A DNA stretch of 64,000 nucleotides from Rhabditoides inermis (GCA_963966185.1 CAWZYM010000078.1:62501-126500); one strand, 5' to 3'. Shown: positions 23,936 to 36,397, counted from the stretch's first letter. Made by a program: numbers and translations. The notes: generated by a model not told the origin, from the sequence alone.

Positions 23936-25004
23936 TTGAAACACCCGCTTAGAAAAAATATCGTATGTAGCTTAGCCACATATCACGATATCGCAATTTT
24001 TTGTTATAAGTATTCAATTACAGTGTTTTCCAAGATTGTTGTCGATAAAACGTCATTTACAATAGAAAACAACAAACAAATTATTCCACCAATTATGTAA
24101 GTACGGGAGAGAGGAAGGGATGCGGGAAGATCCGGGTGGTCTCCTCCCTTTTCTGCCCACTCGACCGGCCGCGTTTCACATGATCTTCACCTGAATACTG
24201 CATGAGTTCAGCGTAATTAGATATAGCATCGTCTTCTCACCTCAGAGTGCCGCAGCTCGCCCTACTCTAGCACGTCGCCATACGCACCGGCCCACTGATA
24301 GTTCTATGCTCTCAATGAGTTGCGCGCGGTGGGGTAGATCAGAGGAAGAAGGAGAGTCAGCTCACGGCAATAGCGCGCAAAACAAGAGAGGCAGACGGTT
24401 ATGGCACCGTATTTCGAAGTGCAAGCGGGGTAGATCGAAAACTATCGCTCTGGCTATAACAGAGTCTGAAAATTCATCGAAACAAAGCAAACCGTTCAAA
24501 CACGAAATCTGTACTGTTGTTCGTGTCACCCAAAAGCTAACACAAATACTGGCTCACTATATTCGTACATGACACACTCACTCTATCCGTATCTTCTCCG
24601 AGCCCGCGCAGGCTGTCGCACGTCTGTATCATCACAGCACGAACTCGCCACGAACAGGTGACTCATCTGCAGTGCAGCTAACACATACATGCACGTGAAC
24701 ATATATCACAATATCTTCTCTCTCTATATATATATATAAACCCAGTTCTTGTGAACTGACTTAATCAAGCGGCGCAAAGTTGACTGACTCGGCAAAGTTG
24801 AGGCCATCGTTGAAGACAGCGTGATCATAAACTCGCGTGCAAGAACTGCGCATCTCATCAATCCCTCTAACGTGAAAACAAGTAAGAAAGCAAACGCCTC
24901 ACGTACATTCGAATATCGTACACACAAATATCGTGACCCTTTTTTTTATTTAACACTATGAATTGTGCGTTATATGTTAAATGTCAAACGACGGAAGACA
25001 GGGA

Positions 25005-25392
<388 letters not shown>

Positions 25393-25415
25393 GATTCCGC
25401 CATTACTCGCATGAC

Positions 25416-25445
25416 GCCAGGTGAGCACTGGGAGAAGCTCACCTG
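25416..25445. repeat. Hairpin between purine tracts, copy 2
   Basis: Same CCAGGTGAGC/GCTCACCTGG inverted repeat as at 6591-6620, fully conserved. Confidence 0.75.
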
Positions 25446-25484
25446 GGAGAAGAGTCGCAACGAATGAACGACGGAAGACAGGAG

Positions 25485-25946
25485 GAGAGAAAGAGAGAAA
25501 GAGAGAAAGAGAGAAAAGAGAGAAAGAGAGAAAGAGAGAAAGAGAGAAAGAGAGAAGAGAAGAGAGAAAGAGAGAAAGAGAGAAAGAGAGAAAGAGAGAA
25601 AGAGAGAAAGAGAGAAAGAGAGAAAGAGAGAAAGAGAGAAAGAGAGAAAGAGAGAAAGAGAGAAAGAGAGAGAAGAGAGAAGAAAGAGAGAAAGAGAGAA
25701 AGAGAGAAGAGAAAGAGAGAAGAGAGAGAAAGAGAGAAAGAGAGAAAGAGAGAGAAAGAGAGAAGAGAGAAAGAGAGAAAGAGAGAGAAAGAGAGAGAAG
25801 AAAGAGAGAAAGAGAGAAAGAGAGAAAGAGAGAAAGAGAGAAAGAGAGAAAGAGAGAAAGAGAGAAAGAGAAAGAGAGAAAAGAGAGAAAGAGAGAAAGA
25901 GAGAAAGAGAGAAAGAGAGAAAGAGAGAAAGAGAGAAAGAGAGAGA

Positions 25947-25982
<36 letters not shown>
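25485..25982 (+). repeat. Polypurine tract (GAGAGAAA)n, copy 2
   Basis: About 500 bases, some 200 shorter than the partner tract in copy 1. Purines only on the plus strand. Confidence 0.9.
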
Positions 25983-25983
<1 letters not shown>

Positions 25984-26189
25984 CGCCTTCTACCTTTAGA
26001 ATCGAATGTCGTAATGCCATCCCAAAAAGGGAGATAGTGCCATCGGGAGAAGGAAAGTGAGAGATGATCCTTTCCACTACGTAAACGGTGATATGGTTCT
26101 ATTTATCAAACCGTTCGTGTCGTGATGATGTGTTGACATTCACTCACATCAACTCAAATCTGCATAATTACACAAATTACACGCTCACG

Positions 26190-26250
26190 CTCACTCGCAT
26201 CTGCATACGCAAACTCGAATCTGCATACGCAAACTCGAATCTGCATACGC
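26190..26250 (+). repeat. Short 20-base minisatellite before B2
   Basis: Three degenerate units, as at 7560-7620, directly before the B2 start. Confidence 0.9.
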
Positions 26251-26267
26251 GTGTCGTCGATCTCGAA

Positions 26268-28966
26268 ATGACGGCTGCCGCGAGTCATTGTCTCTCTTTT
26301 CCTGTTGCGATGCGGCGGGCTAGCGGTCGTCGCAAGGGCGACATCTTCTCCCGGACCCGAGTGCACCTGCAAGTCATCGAGGACCGGCCGTGAGTGTGGA
26401 AAGCATGGGGGATGAGTGTTGATGGGTTGCAGACTGGTGTACGAGGAGTTCCGTGGGCAGCGTTGGTTGGGGAGGGGAGTGGTGGTGGGCCTGTTCTCGC
26501 CCTGCCACCTCCTCCTCATTGGCGGTCTCGCGGCTGCTGTGGCTCTCTGGGGTGGAGTGAGACTGCTCGACGCGAGCTCCACCCCCACTGCCCACAAGAC
26601 CCCCGCAAACTCATCTGACAGGTGTGTGAGAGTGTGTTCGATTACTGATTACTGTATCATTGATTACTGTATTCGCTACTTCATCTTCAGTGAGGAGCTG
26701 TCGTTCGTCGACTCGATTCGTCTACTCTGGAGCATCGGCCACAACATTGGATGCGACAACTTTGTGAGTGTTTGGATTTCGGCACGCAGACTCTTGCAAC
26801 TCTTCTAGGATTTGACTAACACGAAAGTGTTCGTGTTGTTAGCTATAGCCTTGATCACGCCGATTTTCGTGGCGATCAAGTCAGAACTTTGTCTGGTAAG
26901 TTACTCATATTCAGATTTCTAACAGTTTGTTATTCAGAAGCTTTATGCTGTGTGTGATTCAGCATGTGATGCGATTTTTTCCAAGACTAGAACATACGCG
27001 TGAGTGTTTTTATATTAACGGAATAAAAAAAACAGTTTTTTTATTATTATTTATTCAGAACATTCGCCGACCATTATCAAATATATAATATGCTCTTCTG
27101 TATTTTCTATTGGAATTGTTCAATTGGAATGGAGTTGGAACAGCATTTGTTCGTGAGTGTTTTCTGTTGTTGTCAATATTCGAAATCTCATTCAGAAGAC
27201 AACCGGCACTTTGGAAAATTTAATTTTATTAACGTATTGATAAGTTACGGAATTCTCATTCCTAATTTGTCATGTGAAAACTACTTTGACGTATTTGCTC
27301 TGGTACGTTCATTTATTTCTATCACCGTGGTATATGAATACTTGTCAGGTGGCTTTGAATGTTGGGCAAACAGTTGCAAGTTCCGTTCAAGTTCAATCCG
27401 GAGTTTGTACATTGCAAAATGACAAAAAGTATACAGGAAATTCTTTCAGATTTTTTGAGCTCTTTTATCAAGTACGCAGCTCTGTGTATTTCGGGGTCTG
27501 GTGCTATAGAGGTACAATTGTAATGAAATAATGTCAATGTGTATCTTCAAAGAATCGCATGTATCAACCAGTGGAGGCGACTGAGAGCGACAAGGAAGTA
27601 TGAAGGAGCGAAGAAGAGCCCGTATGTGTTTCTTAGCGTTGTGAAACTCACACTCCTCGAGTTTTGAGCATTCTTGTATGCAGAGTACGCTATGTATTTC
27701 TGGTCACATTTGTGGGCAATGTTGAGAAAGGAAGATGAGTTGGTGAGTTCATTTTCAAAGTTTCTCTACACTACATTACTTTTAATATTTAGAACATAGA
27801 CAATATCGTATATGTTTATGATGAAATCGACTTTCCCAATGTAACTCCGTATGACGTATGACGATTGTCTTATCTGGAAGGAGGAGCCGGACTCTACGAA
27901 AAGGTCAGCTGGACAAAACCATAGTAGGGTAAAAGAGTTATTTGTAGACCATTCCCCTGTTTTGACAAGGGAAGACTACATGTCTCTAATGAATGGGGAA
28001 CGGATTACTACCACGGAAATGACGTGACACTGGCGGATGGAATGGCTCTGTGAGTGTTATCACGTTCTCATTGAAGTGACTACGGTAATGGCAGGAAACT
28101 GTGCGCTTCTCCTATCCACGACGACATGTTCACATTTTGGAACATGGTCGATGTCGCCGGCGTTAGCTCCATCATGTGTATAGCCACCGATAAAGAGGGT
28201 GCGTTGCAATTACATTTCAGTTAGTTTCTATTGTTCTCTTTAGTTTCTCTCCACCCCTACTTCCCGCGCTTTGCAACAACGATTGTAGGCCCTTTTCGCA
28301 TCCTGCGCGCCCACACCTTGTTTATGCGGTACTGAAGTTCCACGTTATTGTATTCGATTTGCTACATTTCCAGGTAGTTTGTTCTATCGTCAGCTCCTAT
28401 AACCAGTTTGTGGAGAAGCGGCTGCTGTTGATATACCGGTGAGTTGGGAGAATGCTTTGCTAGTGTCTAGTGGAATAACGCTTGCAGTCCGGATAAGACA
28501 GTCTTTGCGGTCGAGCCTCGAGCACTTCTGGTTCAAGAAGTGGGACAAGAAAGGACTGTGCCCTTCTACGCACGACTTCGCTCGTGAGGCATACACTACT
28601 GGTTACTGTAGCCTACCAACCCACACTCAGGTTACCTCAAAAAACGCGTGTTAAACCGCCAAGGCCGTCGCCTGCTGATCCACTCGGGCGAGGGAACGGG
28701 GCGAGCCGCCGCCGCCGTCTTCAGTCTCGAGATGCTGGCGTGCATCCGCGCGGGCATTCCGGTCGACCTCCCCTCTATCCTGACGGTATGCGTGTCGATT
28801 CTCACAACAACAGCCATTCCCTTTTCAGAAAATCCGCTCACAGCGATTCGGAGCCATCGACAACATCGAGCTGTTCATCTGCGCAATCATGGTGACAGTG
28901 GAAGTCCTTGTGAAGGTGCTCCGCGAAGAATACAAAGAACTTACCTCCGACCTGAAGAAAAAGTAA
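26268..28966 (+). pseudogene. Receptor-like tyrosine pseudophosphatase B2, best-preserved B copy
   Basis: Exons in order: exon 1 (ends VIEDRP); a membrane-span exon (LLLIGGLAAAVALW); SIRLLWSIGHNIGCDNF; a second span (VLLAIALITPIFVAI); further hydrophobic exons around 27090-27500; a linker (INQWRRLRATRKYEGAKKSP); YFWSHLWAMLRKEDEL; then the phosphatase-like domain: NIDNIVYVYDEIDF, DDMFTFWNMVDVAGVSSIM, VEHFWFKKWDKKGLCPS (the WPD-loop region, without the WPD), P-loop HSGEGTGR (28681-28704), SQRFGAIDNIELF and C-terminal SDLKKK. At least four hydrophobic segments suggest a multi-pass membrane protein. The catalytic Cys is Ser. A 7-base duplication (GTATGAC twice, about 27849-27862) gives an in-frame TGA at the domain start, so I call it a pseudogene unless an alternative splice skips it. 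Confidence 0.65.
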
Positions 28967-29163
28967 TAGATCACACGCATCTTACTCTAATTGTGATTAC
29001 CCATGCCTTCAATAAAGTTCTTCTAACACATATTGTTATACATAATTCAAATATAACACACTGAGTGCTACTGTGGACAGACAACGAGAGGAAAGAGGGG
29101 GCAGGTGGCATCGCTTGTGGAGGCGGGGCATGTCGACGCTGCCGTGGTCGCAAAAAGTACTAT

Positions 29164-29541
29164 TAAACTCCTCTCCATTTCTCCTGTTCTGAAAGCGTGC
29201 GAATAGTGTCGTAGCATAAAAATATCTCTGCTACTATGCTATTTCATGAAACGTGACCATGCGGAAATGGTAGGCAATATTTTTCTCTAGCATTCTGCGA
29301 AAACTGCATTTTGATGAAACAATTTGAAATAAGCGACTTAGTTCCTTGACGCAAATACCATCATTGTTGACACCGTTCTAGAACGTGACATTGAAAATCG
29401 ATTTTTACTAGTCTATAGTTGAAAATATGGCGAATACTGTTCACATGGTCATGAAATTTATTTCATGTTTGTAGTGCCATGAACTCTAATTTAAATAAAA
29501 CCATTAGTGCGCAAGCTCCTGGAATATTGGAGAGGAGTTTA
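29164..29541 (-). mobile_element. MITE family 2, copy 1
   Basis: About 378 bases bounded by inverted TAAACTCCTCTCCA / TGG..GAGGAGTTTA ends. The same element is at 40576-40948 in opposite orientation, sharing AGGAGCTTGCGCACTAATGG and GTCACGTTCTAGAACGGTGT-type words. No coding capacity. The terminal TA fits a TA target site, as for Tc1/mariner-type elements. Confidence 0.85.
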
Positions 29542-29589
29542 CGTAGGTAGTGTGTTGTTTCAATTTTGTTAAGCCGACATCTAGCACAG

Positions 29590-29899
29590 AGTTTAGTTTG
29601 GTTAAATTTGAGCTGAAGAATTGTTTGTGTGCATTCTCAACTGTCATGTTGGGCTTGGGCTGGTCTTCCGTCGGCGACGCCCTCCCGCTGTCGCCTTCTG
29701 GAGGTGTTCCTGGACCAGCTGGCCGCCTCGTGCGGGTTCGGACTCCTCACCGAGGTGAACGTGGTGGCGGGAGGTGAGTATCTCTGTGCTCATAGTATTG
29801 GCAATGCGTGTTTGAGTGTCGCACTGTGTTGTCCGCATGGATGGCAGTGGCTGTGGCGCGCGCACTCTGTGGACGGAGGGAGAATGCGACGGCACACAG

Positions 29900-29915
<16 letters not shown>
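29590..29915 (+). other. Unrecognised segment shared with 10430-10780
   Basis: Diverged inverted copy of 10430-10780. One frame reads RLLEVFLDQLAASCGF then LLTEVNVVAGG and stops at a good donor (GGTGAGTATC), suggesting an exon of an unknown gene that was part of the duplicated unit. No start or partner exons could be assigned. A (GA)n tract follows at 29902-29942. Confidence 0.35.
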
Positions 29916-29946
<31 letters not shown>

Positions 29947-30254
29947 AGGGAGGGAGGGAGGGAGAGGGAGGAGGAGTGATAGAGTGGATGATTGCCCTGT
30001 TCTAAAGAAGCTGCACGGCGTCGAATACCTCGACAAGAGTGGGTACTTTTATGTGTTCCTGGTTGTTGTATTATTCTTCACCCATCATACTGCGCTTTCG
30101 ATCGTGTACAGTAAACCCATTCTCGCCTGGAGTTGAATGGGGAACGAGAACGGTGTATACTATTGTATTGCCATAATGTAACACTATCACACGTCTATCC
30201 CGCGTACGCTTTATTAATTCGCGTAAGTAGCATATCTGTCCCATTTGTTCAAGC

Positions 30255-30419
30255 TGCGGTCAGTCTCTTCGAAACACTCCCGAATGCCTCCGAAACACTT
30301 CGGAATTGCCTTTCGAATCGCCCCCAGAACAATTGCCTTCGGAACACTCCCGAACACTTCGGAATGCCTTGCTATGCCTTCGAAACACTCCCGAATGGCT
30401 TTCGGAGAGACTGACCGCA
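30255..30419. mobile_element. MITE-like element with internal repeats
   Basis: Inverted ends TGCGGTCAGTCTC / GAGACTGACCGCA enclose several degenerate copies of a unit like CTTCGAAACACTCCCGAATG. About 165 bases, noncoding. It could also be a hairpin that grew by internal duplication. Confidence 0.6.
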
Positions 30420-30635
30420 TCTTCATTTCAAAAGAACAGTGGCGACTTATTTTCGACTAGGAGTATTATTATAAATCATATAAACCTAACGCATTTGCAG
30501 TTTTTGCGAAAGAGCGACGATTCTGCGTTATTTTCGATTCTGCAACTGCCTCAAAATTTGAATTTCCCGCCAACACTTCACTGCAAAAATTTGGGTCGGA
30601 GACGTAACCGCAAATGAGTGATGGACTGTAACTTG

Positions 30636-30708
30636 CTTCATGGCTCAGTGCATGTGCGCTGTGTTGTGACCCTAATCTTCGCGGGTTCGATTCCTGTCAC
30701 TGCCAAAT
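30636..30708 (+). repeat. tRNA-derived sequence
   Basis: A-box-like ATGGCTCAGTGCATG and strong B-box GCGGGTTCGATTCC, with spacing near that of a tRNA. Stems are incomplete. Confidence 0.4.
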
Positions 30709-31052
30709 GTTTTGTTCGTGTGAAAATGAGGAGTTGTGGCTGGTCGTGGCAGAAATAAGTCGCCACTGTGCCTTTAACAACACCCTTCTCACGCGCATGC
30801 GGTCGGGAGAATGTAGAAGAGAGCAGGGGAGAGGACTGACCCTGTGGAGTGGTCGGCAGCCTGAGCGCAAGCAGCGTCGACATGCCCCGCCTCCACAAGC
30901 GATGCCACCTGCCCCCTCTTTCCTCTCGTTGTCTATCCACAGTAGCACTCAGTGTGTTATTTTTGAATTATGTATAACAATATGTGTTAGAAGAACTTTA
31001 TTGAAGGCATGGGTATTTACAATAATTAGAGTAGTAAGAGAAGTGTGATGCA

Positions 31053-31815
31053 TTACTTGGTGTTCAGGTCGGAGATAAGTTCATTGTAGGCGGACTGGTT
31101 ATAGGAGCTGACGATGGAACAGACTACCTGGAATGGAGCTAATCAAACACAATAACGTGGTGGTACAGTACCGCATGAGTTCGGGGCGAGTCGGATGAGA
31201 GAACGCAACACAATCGTTCTCATGCGATGGGAAGTACGGGTTGAGTTGAACTAATAAGGAGAAGAGTAGAAACAAACTGAATGTTATTGCAACGTACTCT
31301 CTTCGTCAGACTGTCTGCACATGACGGAATTGACGCCGGAGACATCGACCATATTCCAGAACGTGAACACGTCACGCTGGATAGGAGCACCGCACAGTTT
31401 CCTGCCATTGCCGTAGTCACTTCAATGAGAACGTGATAACACTCACAATGACATGCCGTCTTCCAGAGCAACATCGTTTCCGTGGTAGTAGTCTATCCCC
31501 CATTCTTTAGAAACGTAAGATCTTCCCTTGTCAAAACAGGAAAACGATCTATAAATAACACTTTTACTCTAGTAGAGTGTTGTCCAGCTGACCTCTTCGT
31601 AGACTCCTGCTCCTCCTTCCAGATCAAACAATCGTCGTGAGGATTGAAATTAGTAAAGTCAATTTCCTCAAACAAATAAACGATGTTGTTAATGTTCTAA
31701 ATATTAAAAGTAATGTAGCGTAAAGAAACTTTGAAAATAAACTCACCAACTCAGATTCTTTCTTTCTCATCATTTCCCAAAAATGCGACAAGAAAAATTG
31801 AACTAGAAGTGTAAG
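31053..31815 (-). pseudogene. B-prime: pseudophosphatase remnant lacking the catalytic core
   Basis: Diverged inverted paralogue of B1/B2. It begins abruptly at the exon matching YFWSHLWAMLRKEDEL (here FFLSHFWEMMRKKESEL), about 15 bases after the A-prime stop. It keeps NIDNIVYLFEEIDF with an undisturbed continuation (DDCLIWKEEQESTKR; no 7-base duplication), TFWNMVDVSGVNSVM, and VVCSIVSSYNQ. It then jumps directly to YNELISDLNTK and stop. Everything between, including the WPD-loop region and the P-loop, is deleted. The 5-prime half (membrane spans) is also missing. It cannot encode a phosphatase domain of normal shape. Confidence 0.65.
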
Positions 31816-31827
31816 CGGGTGAATCAA

Positions 31828-34394
31828 TTAGTTTTGGCGTTTTATGTCGTTGACGAAGTCCTTGTATTCGCTTCGCATTTGGATGAGGTTATCTAGGTCC
31901 TGGAACTCGAGGTACGATACCTGGAAGAGAAGTGTTGAGGGAAACGATTGGGGAAATACATACTGTACCTGGGCAATAATCTCAGTCGCAATCAGTACAG
32001 CCAGTACAAAACCTTGGGCATTGTTCAAGGCATCGTAGCGCTGCGAGCGCAGATCCTGAAAACAAGCACATGTATAGTGTAGTAGAAGTGTAGTACCTGG
32101 ACAATGGATGGCAAGTCGAGTCTATCTCCGTATTGAATACGTGCCAGGAAGTCGTACACGAACACGGCGACTGCGGCTCTTCCAGTACCGGTGGACGAAT
32201 GGGTGAGAATCTTGCGTCCGCGGCGAGAGATTAGTGGGAATTTCATAAACACTGTAAATTTTTTGTTTGTATTTGATATTTGGTGATTCACGCACACGAC
32301 AACTCCATTGGGTCGCTGTAAGACACGATTTGAAATGGCTGACTGTCAATTGCACCTGGATACTTGAGGATTCTGTGCTCTCTATAACTATAAGAACTAA
32401 TCTCGACCACGTCTTCCGTCAATACCTGAAAAGAAACTTTCGATATGTACATACGCGCAATAAAATCATACCACATAATACTCTCTAGTTGAAGCTTGCG
32501 CATGACAAAGCGACTGTCCCTTTCTCAATCGGGAAGTAAGGGCAAATCGCAACTGAATTAAAGTGGATGCGTTGTAGAGTTAATGTGCAGTTTCACGCAC
32601 CTTCAGCTTCGGATTGAATACATTGTATGTAAGATATGTTATTATTATCGATAATTCTCCAGAAATCGAAGATTGTGTTCGTCATCGGCGCCGCACACAA
32701 AATCCTGAAAAACAGCGTTATGAGATCAAGGGCGAATGACATACATTTTGTTCTCATTTCTGAATTCGACTATGTTTCCGTGGTAGAATGTGTATGTGTG
32801 ATCGTCCACCACACACCTATTTCTATCAAAGCGAGGTGGCTGCCTAAAAGGGTAAATGATACTTTTACGTAAAATCCACTATAGTCCACTTACTGTCTCT
32901 TCTTTTGGCCCAACCATATAGAGTATTCAGCAGGTTTCATAGCTTCAGCCACAAACTCCTCGTACTTGTACACTAGGTTGTCTATGTTCTAAACAACGTT
33001 GTCAAGATAGTTGTTGTAATATATGAGAAACTGACAATTACAGTTCCGTTCCTCATAAGACTCCACAGATATGTCGTGAAATTCGTTATGCGCCATTGTA
33101 GAAAAATCTAAAAGAGTTATCGTAATGTTGAATACATGGATGATGAAACACATACAGGCTCCGATTCTCTTTTCCATATTTCTTTTTCAGACTCGTCGCG
33201 ATTAGTGGTTGTAGTTCGTCGGCCTGTATTAAAGTAGTATTATCGATCTATTGATTGTAGTCGTACGTTCGCCACACTCGATCCCGCAATTTGCTTTGAA
33301 ATATAATTGAAAATCGACGATGGATATGTCTGAATATAACGTATTGTCTTAGGAAAGGCAATGATAACCTACTGCTTGGGTACGGGCGCAGAACTCTGAA
33401 CATGTTAGGAAGTTGATATATGCAAAAAGGTGCTTACCGCAGCAGTCTGCACGAATGAAATTACTATAACGAGGCACAAATATGAAGTGATACAGACCAA
33501 ACAACTGACTGTAGGTCGAATGTAATCGTATTTTCTAAATAATAAATGTACGAAGTATAAATCATATCATATTATCATATTCTCCCGAACTAACCTCGAC
33601 CATTCAGCTCCAATGTTCAAAAGAGCCGTGTTTATGTATGGTAGAAAACTATAAGCGATCTAAAGTAATTTTGCATAGTTTTACCAAAGTATGTTGAGTT
33701 TTAGTACCAGGCCAATCTCCGTTTTTTATTGAAATAATTAACGGGTAAGTGTAGAAAACGGTGAACAACAAACATAGTTTTGCCCCAATCAGGAAACTCT
33801 GTAACACGTGATGTAAATGTGTCCGAAAATGAATAGAACACTCACATACTGCGTGTAACCTATGCCGTGAGAAACGTTCCAGATAATCGTAAGAGATTTC
33901 ATTCAGGTCGACTGATTGCACCTAATAAAGATGATACATTTCACGCACGCACACTCTACATACCTTTCTTCCGGGAGGCTAGTATTAGGTGAGTGTGTGG
34001 TCTGGAGTGGTGACGTTGGGTAGGTTGGTGGAGAGCGTCACAGAGGCGGCTGAGTTGCACTGCTGCATCTCCTCTCCTCCAACTGTCCACAGCACTGCGG
34101 CTCCTCCCAGCACAACTATCACGACCGCTGCCACGTACAGAAACGTCAGCACGCATCGACGCACAACCGCCTGCCACTTCGTTGCCGCGTATCTCACGCT
34201 GCAATCATTCGACAAGTGATCGATAGTCGCGATCGATAATACTCACTTCATATCCTCGATGGCGTATAAATGGAACTGGGTCCAGGAAAAATCGCTCTAA
34301 AGGCATGGTTGCGAAAAGGAATAAGGACGAGTCCATATTCGATCGATCATCGATCGATACTCACTTTACGACGTTGTTTCTGCGGCGACCGCAT
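31828..34394 (-). pseudogene. A-prime: diverged inverted tyrosine pseudophosphatase
   Basis: Minus-strand paralogue of A1/A2. Visible: a first exon (MRSPQKQRRK, ATG 34394) with a second at about 34306 (ERFFLDPVPF); a membrane span VLTFLYVAAVVIVVLGGAAV in a frame without the 4-base insertion of A1/A2; LCLLFTVFYTYPLIISI; SYLCLVIVISFVQTAA; NIDNLVYKYEEF; CAAPMTNTIFDFWRII; CPYFPIEKG; TEDVVEIS; P-loop HSSTGTGR (32178-32201); RSQRYDALNN; and the end FVNDIKRQN at 31828. The catalytic Cys is Ser. One extra G in the GAAAGGGACAG stretch (about 32520) breaks the frame relative to A1. An exon near 33900 also has an in-frame stop in the frame that matches A1. It is a pseudogene or a badly assembled gene; length and order otherwise fit the A family. 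Confidence 0.6.
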
Positions 34395-34659
34395 CGCGGG
34401 GGAGAAGAGAGAGAGGAAATGACGAGTCGCGAATCCATCGAGTCGCGAATTGATCGGTTTCGTATGCATATTGAATGGTAAAGAAAAAGAAGGGCTGTTT
34501 CTGATTTATTAAAACATACGAAAATTGACTTTCCAGTCACCCACTTCGCTACGCCACGAGGTTATGTGAGCTGCTGTACATTTCATTCAGTATACGGTAC
34601 GTGTATGTTCAAAATTGTTCTGAGCGAACAGCGATCCTGATGGAAGATCACATCTACGG

Positions 34660-34933
34660 CTACGAGGGGGGGGGGGCAACTAGGGCCTTGAAAAGGGTTG
34701 AAAATCTTGTCTTGCAAAGGGTTAAAATCAGGAGTGCGGAATCAATTGTTATGCGATATCGAATGTTATCGATTGATATCGATTGTTATCGATTATTAAA
34801 TGCCAGCTCATTGCTCAAGCACCCTGAATTTGACTTCTTTTCTTGAGTCGGCGATACTCGCATTTACATATCCACGCGAGCGACGAGCGAGTGGTGCAAG
34901 AGATGTTTCTGGAGGTTCATTGAAAACAGACGC
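34660..34933. other. Spacer upstream of right kinase copy
   Basis: Contains a G10-type homopolymer (about 34666-34676) and a run of imperfect ATCGATTGTT repeats at 34755-34797. I find no kinase N-lobe (glycine loop, VAIK lysine) here. Confidence 0.4.
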
Positions 34934-36397
34934 AGCGTGGACGCGTGGACTTCATGGCGATGGAGAGGCTGGGTCCGAGTCTGGACGATCTGCAGACACG
35001 CGCGCCGTCCAGGGTTCTCTCGCGTCCTCGGTCGCTCGCGTTATTTCCCAGGTGGGAGGGAGAAGAACAGGGAAAGGGCACAGCTCGCGCGCACTCCGTC
35101 CGCTGAAAAAGCGCGGTTATCACAGTGGGCGGAGCTTATTGAAGTGGGCGTGGCTTGAATTTGAACTTTTGCTTCAATAGAAATTATACAAAATATTCGG
35201 AGAAGTAGGGATTCGAACCACGGAAGCCAGATTACAAGACCAGCGCGATCGCTCTGCGCTATGGTGGCTATGGCGAAATCACCACAGTGCCCGCATGGCC
35301 GCGAGTTTTGCTGTGGTGATTAGCGTGTTTTGAGGGGGGAGTGAGAGTGGGTGAGAGAAGCATAGAGAAAGAGAAAGGGGAGAATGCAACCTTTCCTTCA
35401 GGCGCTCGCGGGTTTGCGCCACATCCACTCGCTCGGCTACCTCCACAGGGACATCAAGCCGGCGAACATGTTGATGGGATATGGGGTGGAGGTCAGTCTG
35501 ATCTCTGTCTCTCTCTCCCTCTCTCCACTCTCTTTCTCTCTTCTCCTCTCTCTCTCTCTCTCTCTCTCTGGAACAAAGTAGTGTTTACAGAAGCACATCC
35601 TGAAGATTTGCGATTTCGGTCTGGCGCGCCGGTACATGCAGCATTTTGAGTGGCGCCCCCAGCGCAACCAGGCTCCGTTCAGGTAGCCAGTCCCTCTTCC
35701 ACCCTCCCCTCAATCATTCACTGCAGGGGAACGATGGCGTTCTGCTCTATTCGTGTGCACGATCGCGTGGAGCAGACGCCGGCTGACGACGCGGTACGTT
35801 GACTACGGTAACAGGCGATAGATTGAGTACGGTAGCATACGGTAGATTGGGTAGGACTAGCTAGCAGTAGTCGTATCACCGTAAATTACAAAACATCGTT
35901 CTATGTATTCAATTGATTTGATGAAAAAACGGTCCTTGTATCAAGTATTGTAGATCGCGCTCGCGTACTCAGCCTTGGATCTGCTGCTGCCGGATGGTCT
36001 GCCGTGGCGCGCTCAGACCAACAACACGTGCATGCAAGACCATCCTGAAGATTTGCGATTTACGGATCCGCCTTGTACGAGAGATCTAATATCTAGCACG
36101 CCACGCTGTGCAACTATCGCGGAATCGGCAGCATCGTTAGCTTCCAGGTACGGAAAGAGATGATGAACCAGCAACACAGTGATCGTTCAGCGCTTCGTCT
36201 CGGCGGCGGAGAGATGCGGTCGCAACAACGGACAAACGCCCGACTATGCCGCCTACCAGCGGTTGATTCAGGTACTCTATCTCTCTCCCACCCCCCCCCC
36301 CCACACAACTTCCGCTCTTTCCATCCATGAAAGTATTTCAGAACGAGTTCGCTGGCATCTCTCTCTCTCTCTCTCTTCCCCGTACGAATGGGACTAA
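34933..36397 (+). pseudogene. Casein-kinase-1-like protein kinase, broken right copy
   Basis: Exons: hinge segment with FMAMERLGPSLDDLQ (about 34934-35051), HRDIKPAN (35402-35491), CDFGLARRY (35591-35682), GTMAFCSIRVHDRVEQ (35727-35793), ALDLLLPDGLPW (35954-36074), a short exon, RFVSAAERCGRNNGQTPDY (36180-36271) and the last exon (36343 on). No N-lobe is visible. Two lesions: a 22-base word identical to part of the DFG exon (36041-36062) interrupts the exon matching MRDMKIRL and shifts frame; and a (CT)n expansion in the last exon (36358-36376) puts the conserved C-terminal YEWD out of frame. A tRNA-like sequence sits in the first intron. Confidence 0.6.
35203..35282 (-). repeat. tRNA-derived sequence (Thr-like) in kinase intron
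   Basis: On the minus strand CATAGCGCAGAGCG (A-box-like), GCTGGTCTTGTAATC (anticodon-arm sequence as in tRNA-Thr with TGT) and GTGGTTCGAATCC (B box). T and acceptor stems do not pair well, so probably a pseudogene. Confidence 0.45.

Larger units (their letters stand above)
29000..31030. repeat. Palindrome centre: inverted 3-prime flanks of B2 and B-prime
   Basis: The sequence after B2 (about 29000-29150, from CCATGCCTTCAATAAAG to GGCATGTCGACGCTG) recurs reverse-complemented at about 30870-31030, downstream of B-prime on the minus strand. The two genes are thus tail-to-tail with shared 3-prime flanks. The 1.7 kb spacer holds the unknown segment 29590-29915, a (GA)n run, two MITEs and a tRNA-like sequence. 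I see no gene in the spacer. Confidence 0.8.

Noticed and set aside
30214..30617. Overlapping frames of about 70-100 codons around 30.2-30.6 kb
   Set aside because: They result from the repeated unit of the MITE-like foldback element and are open on both strands.
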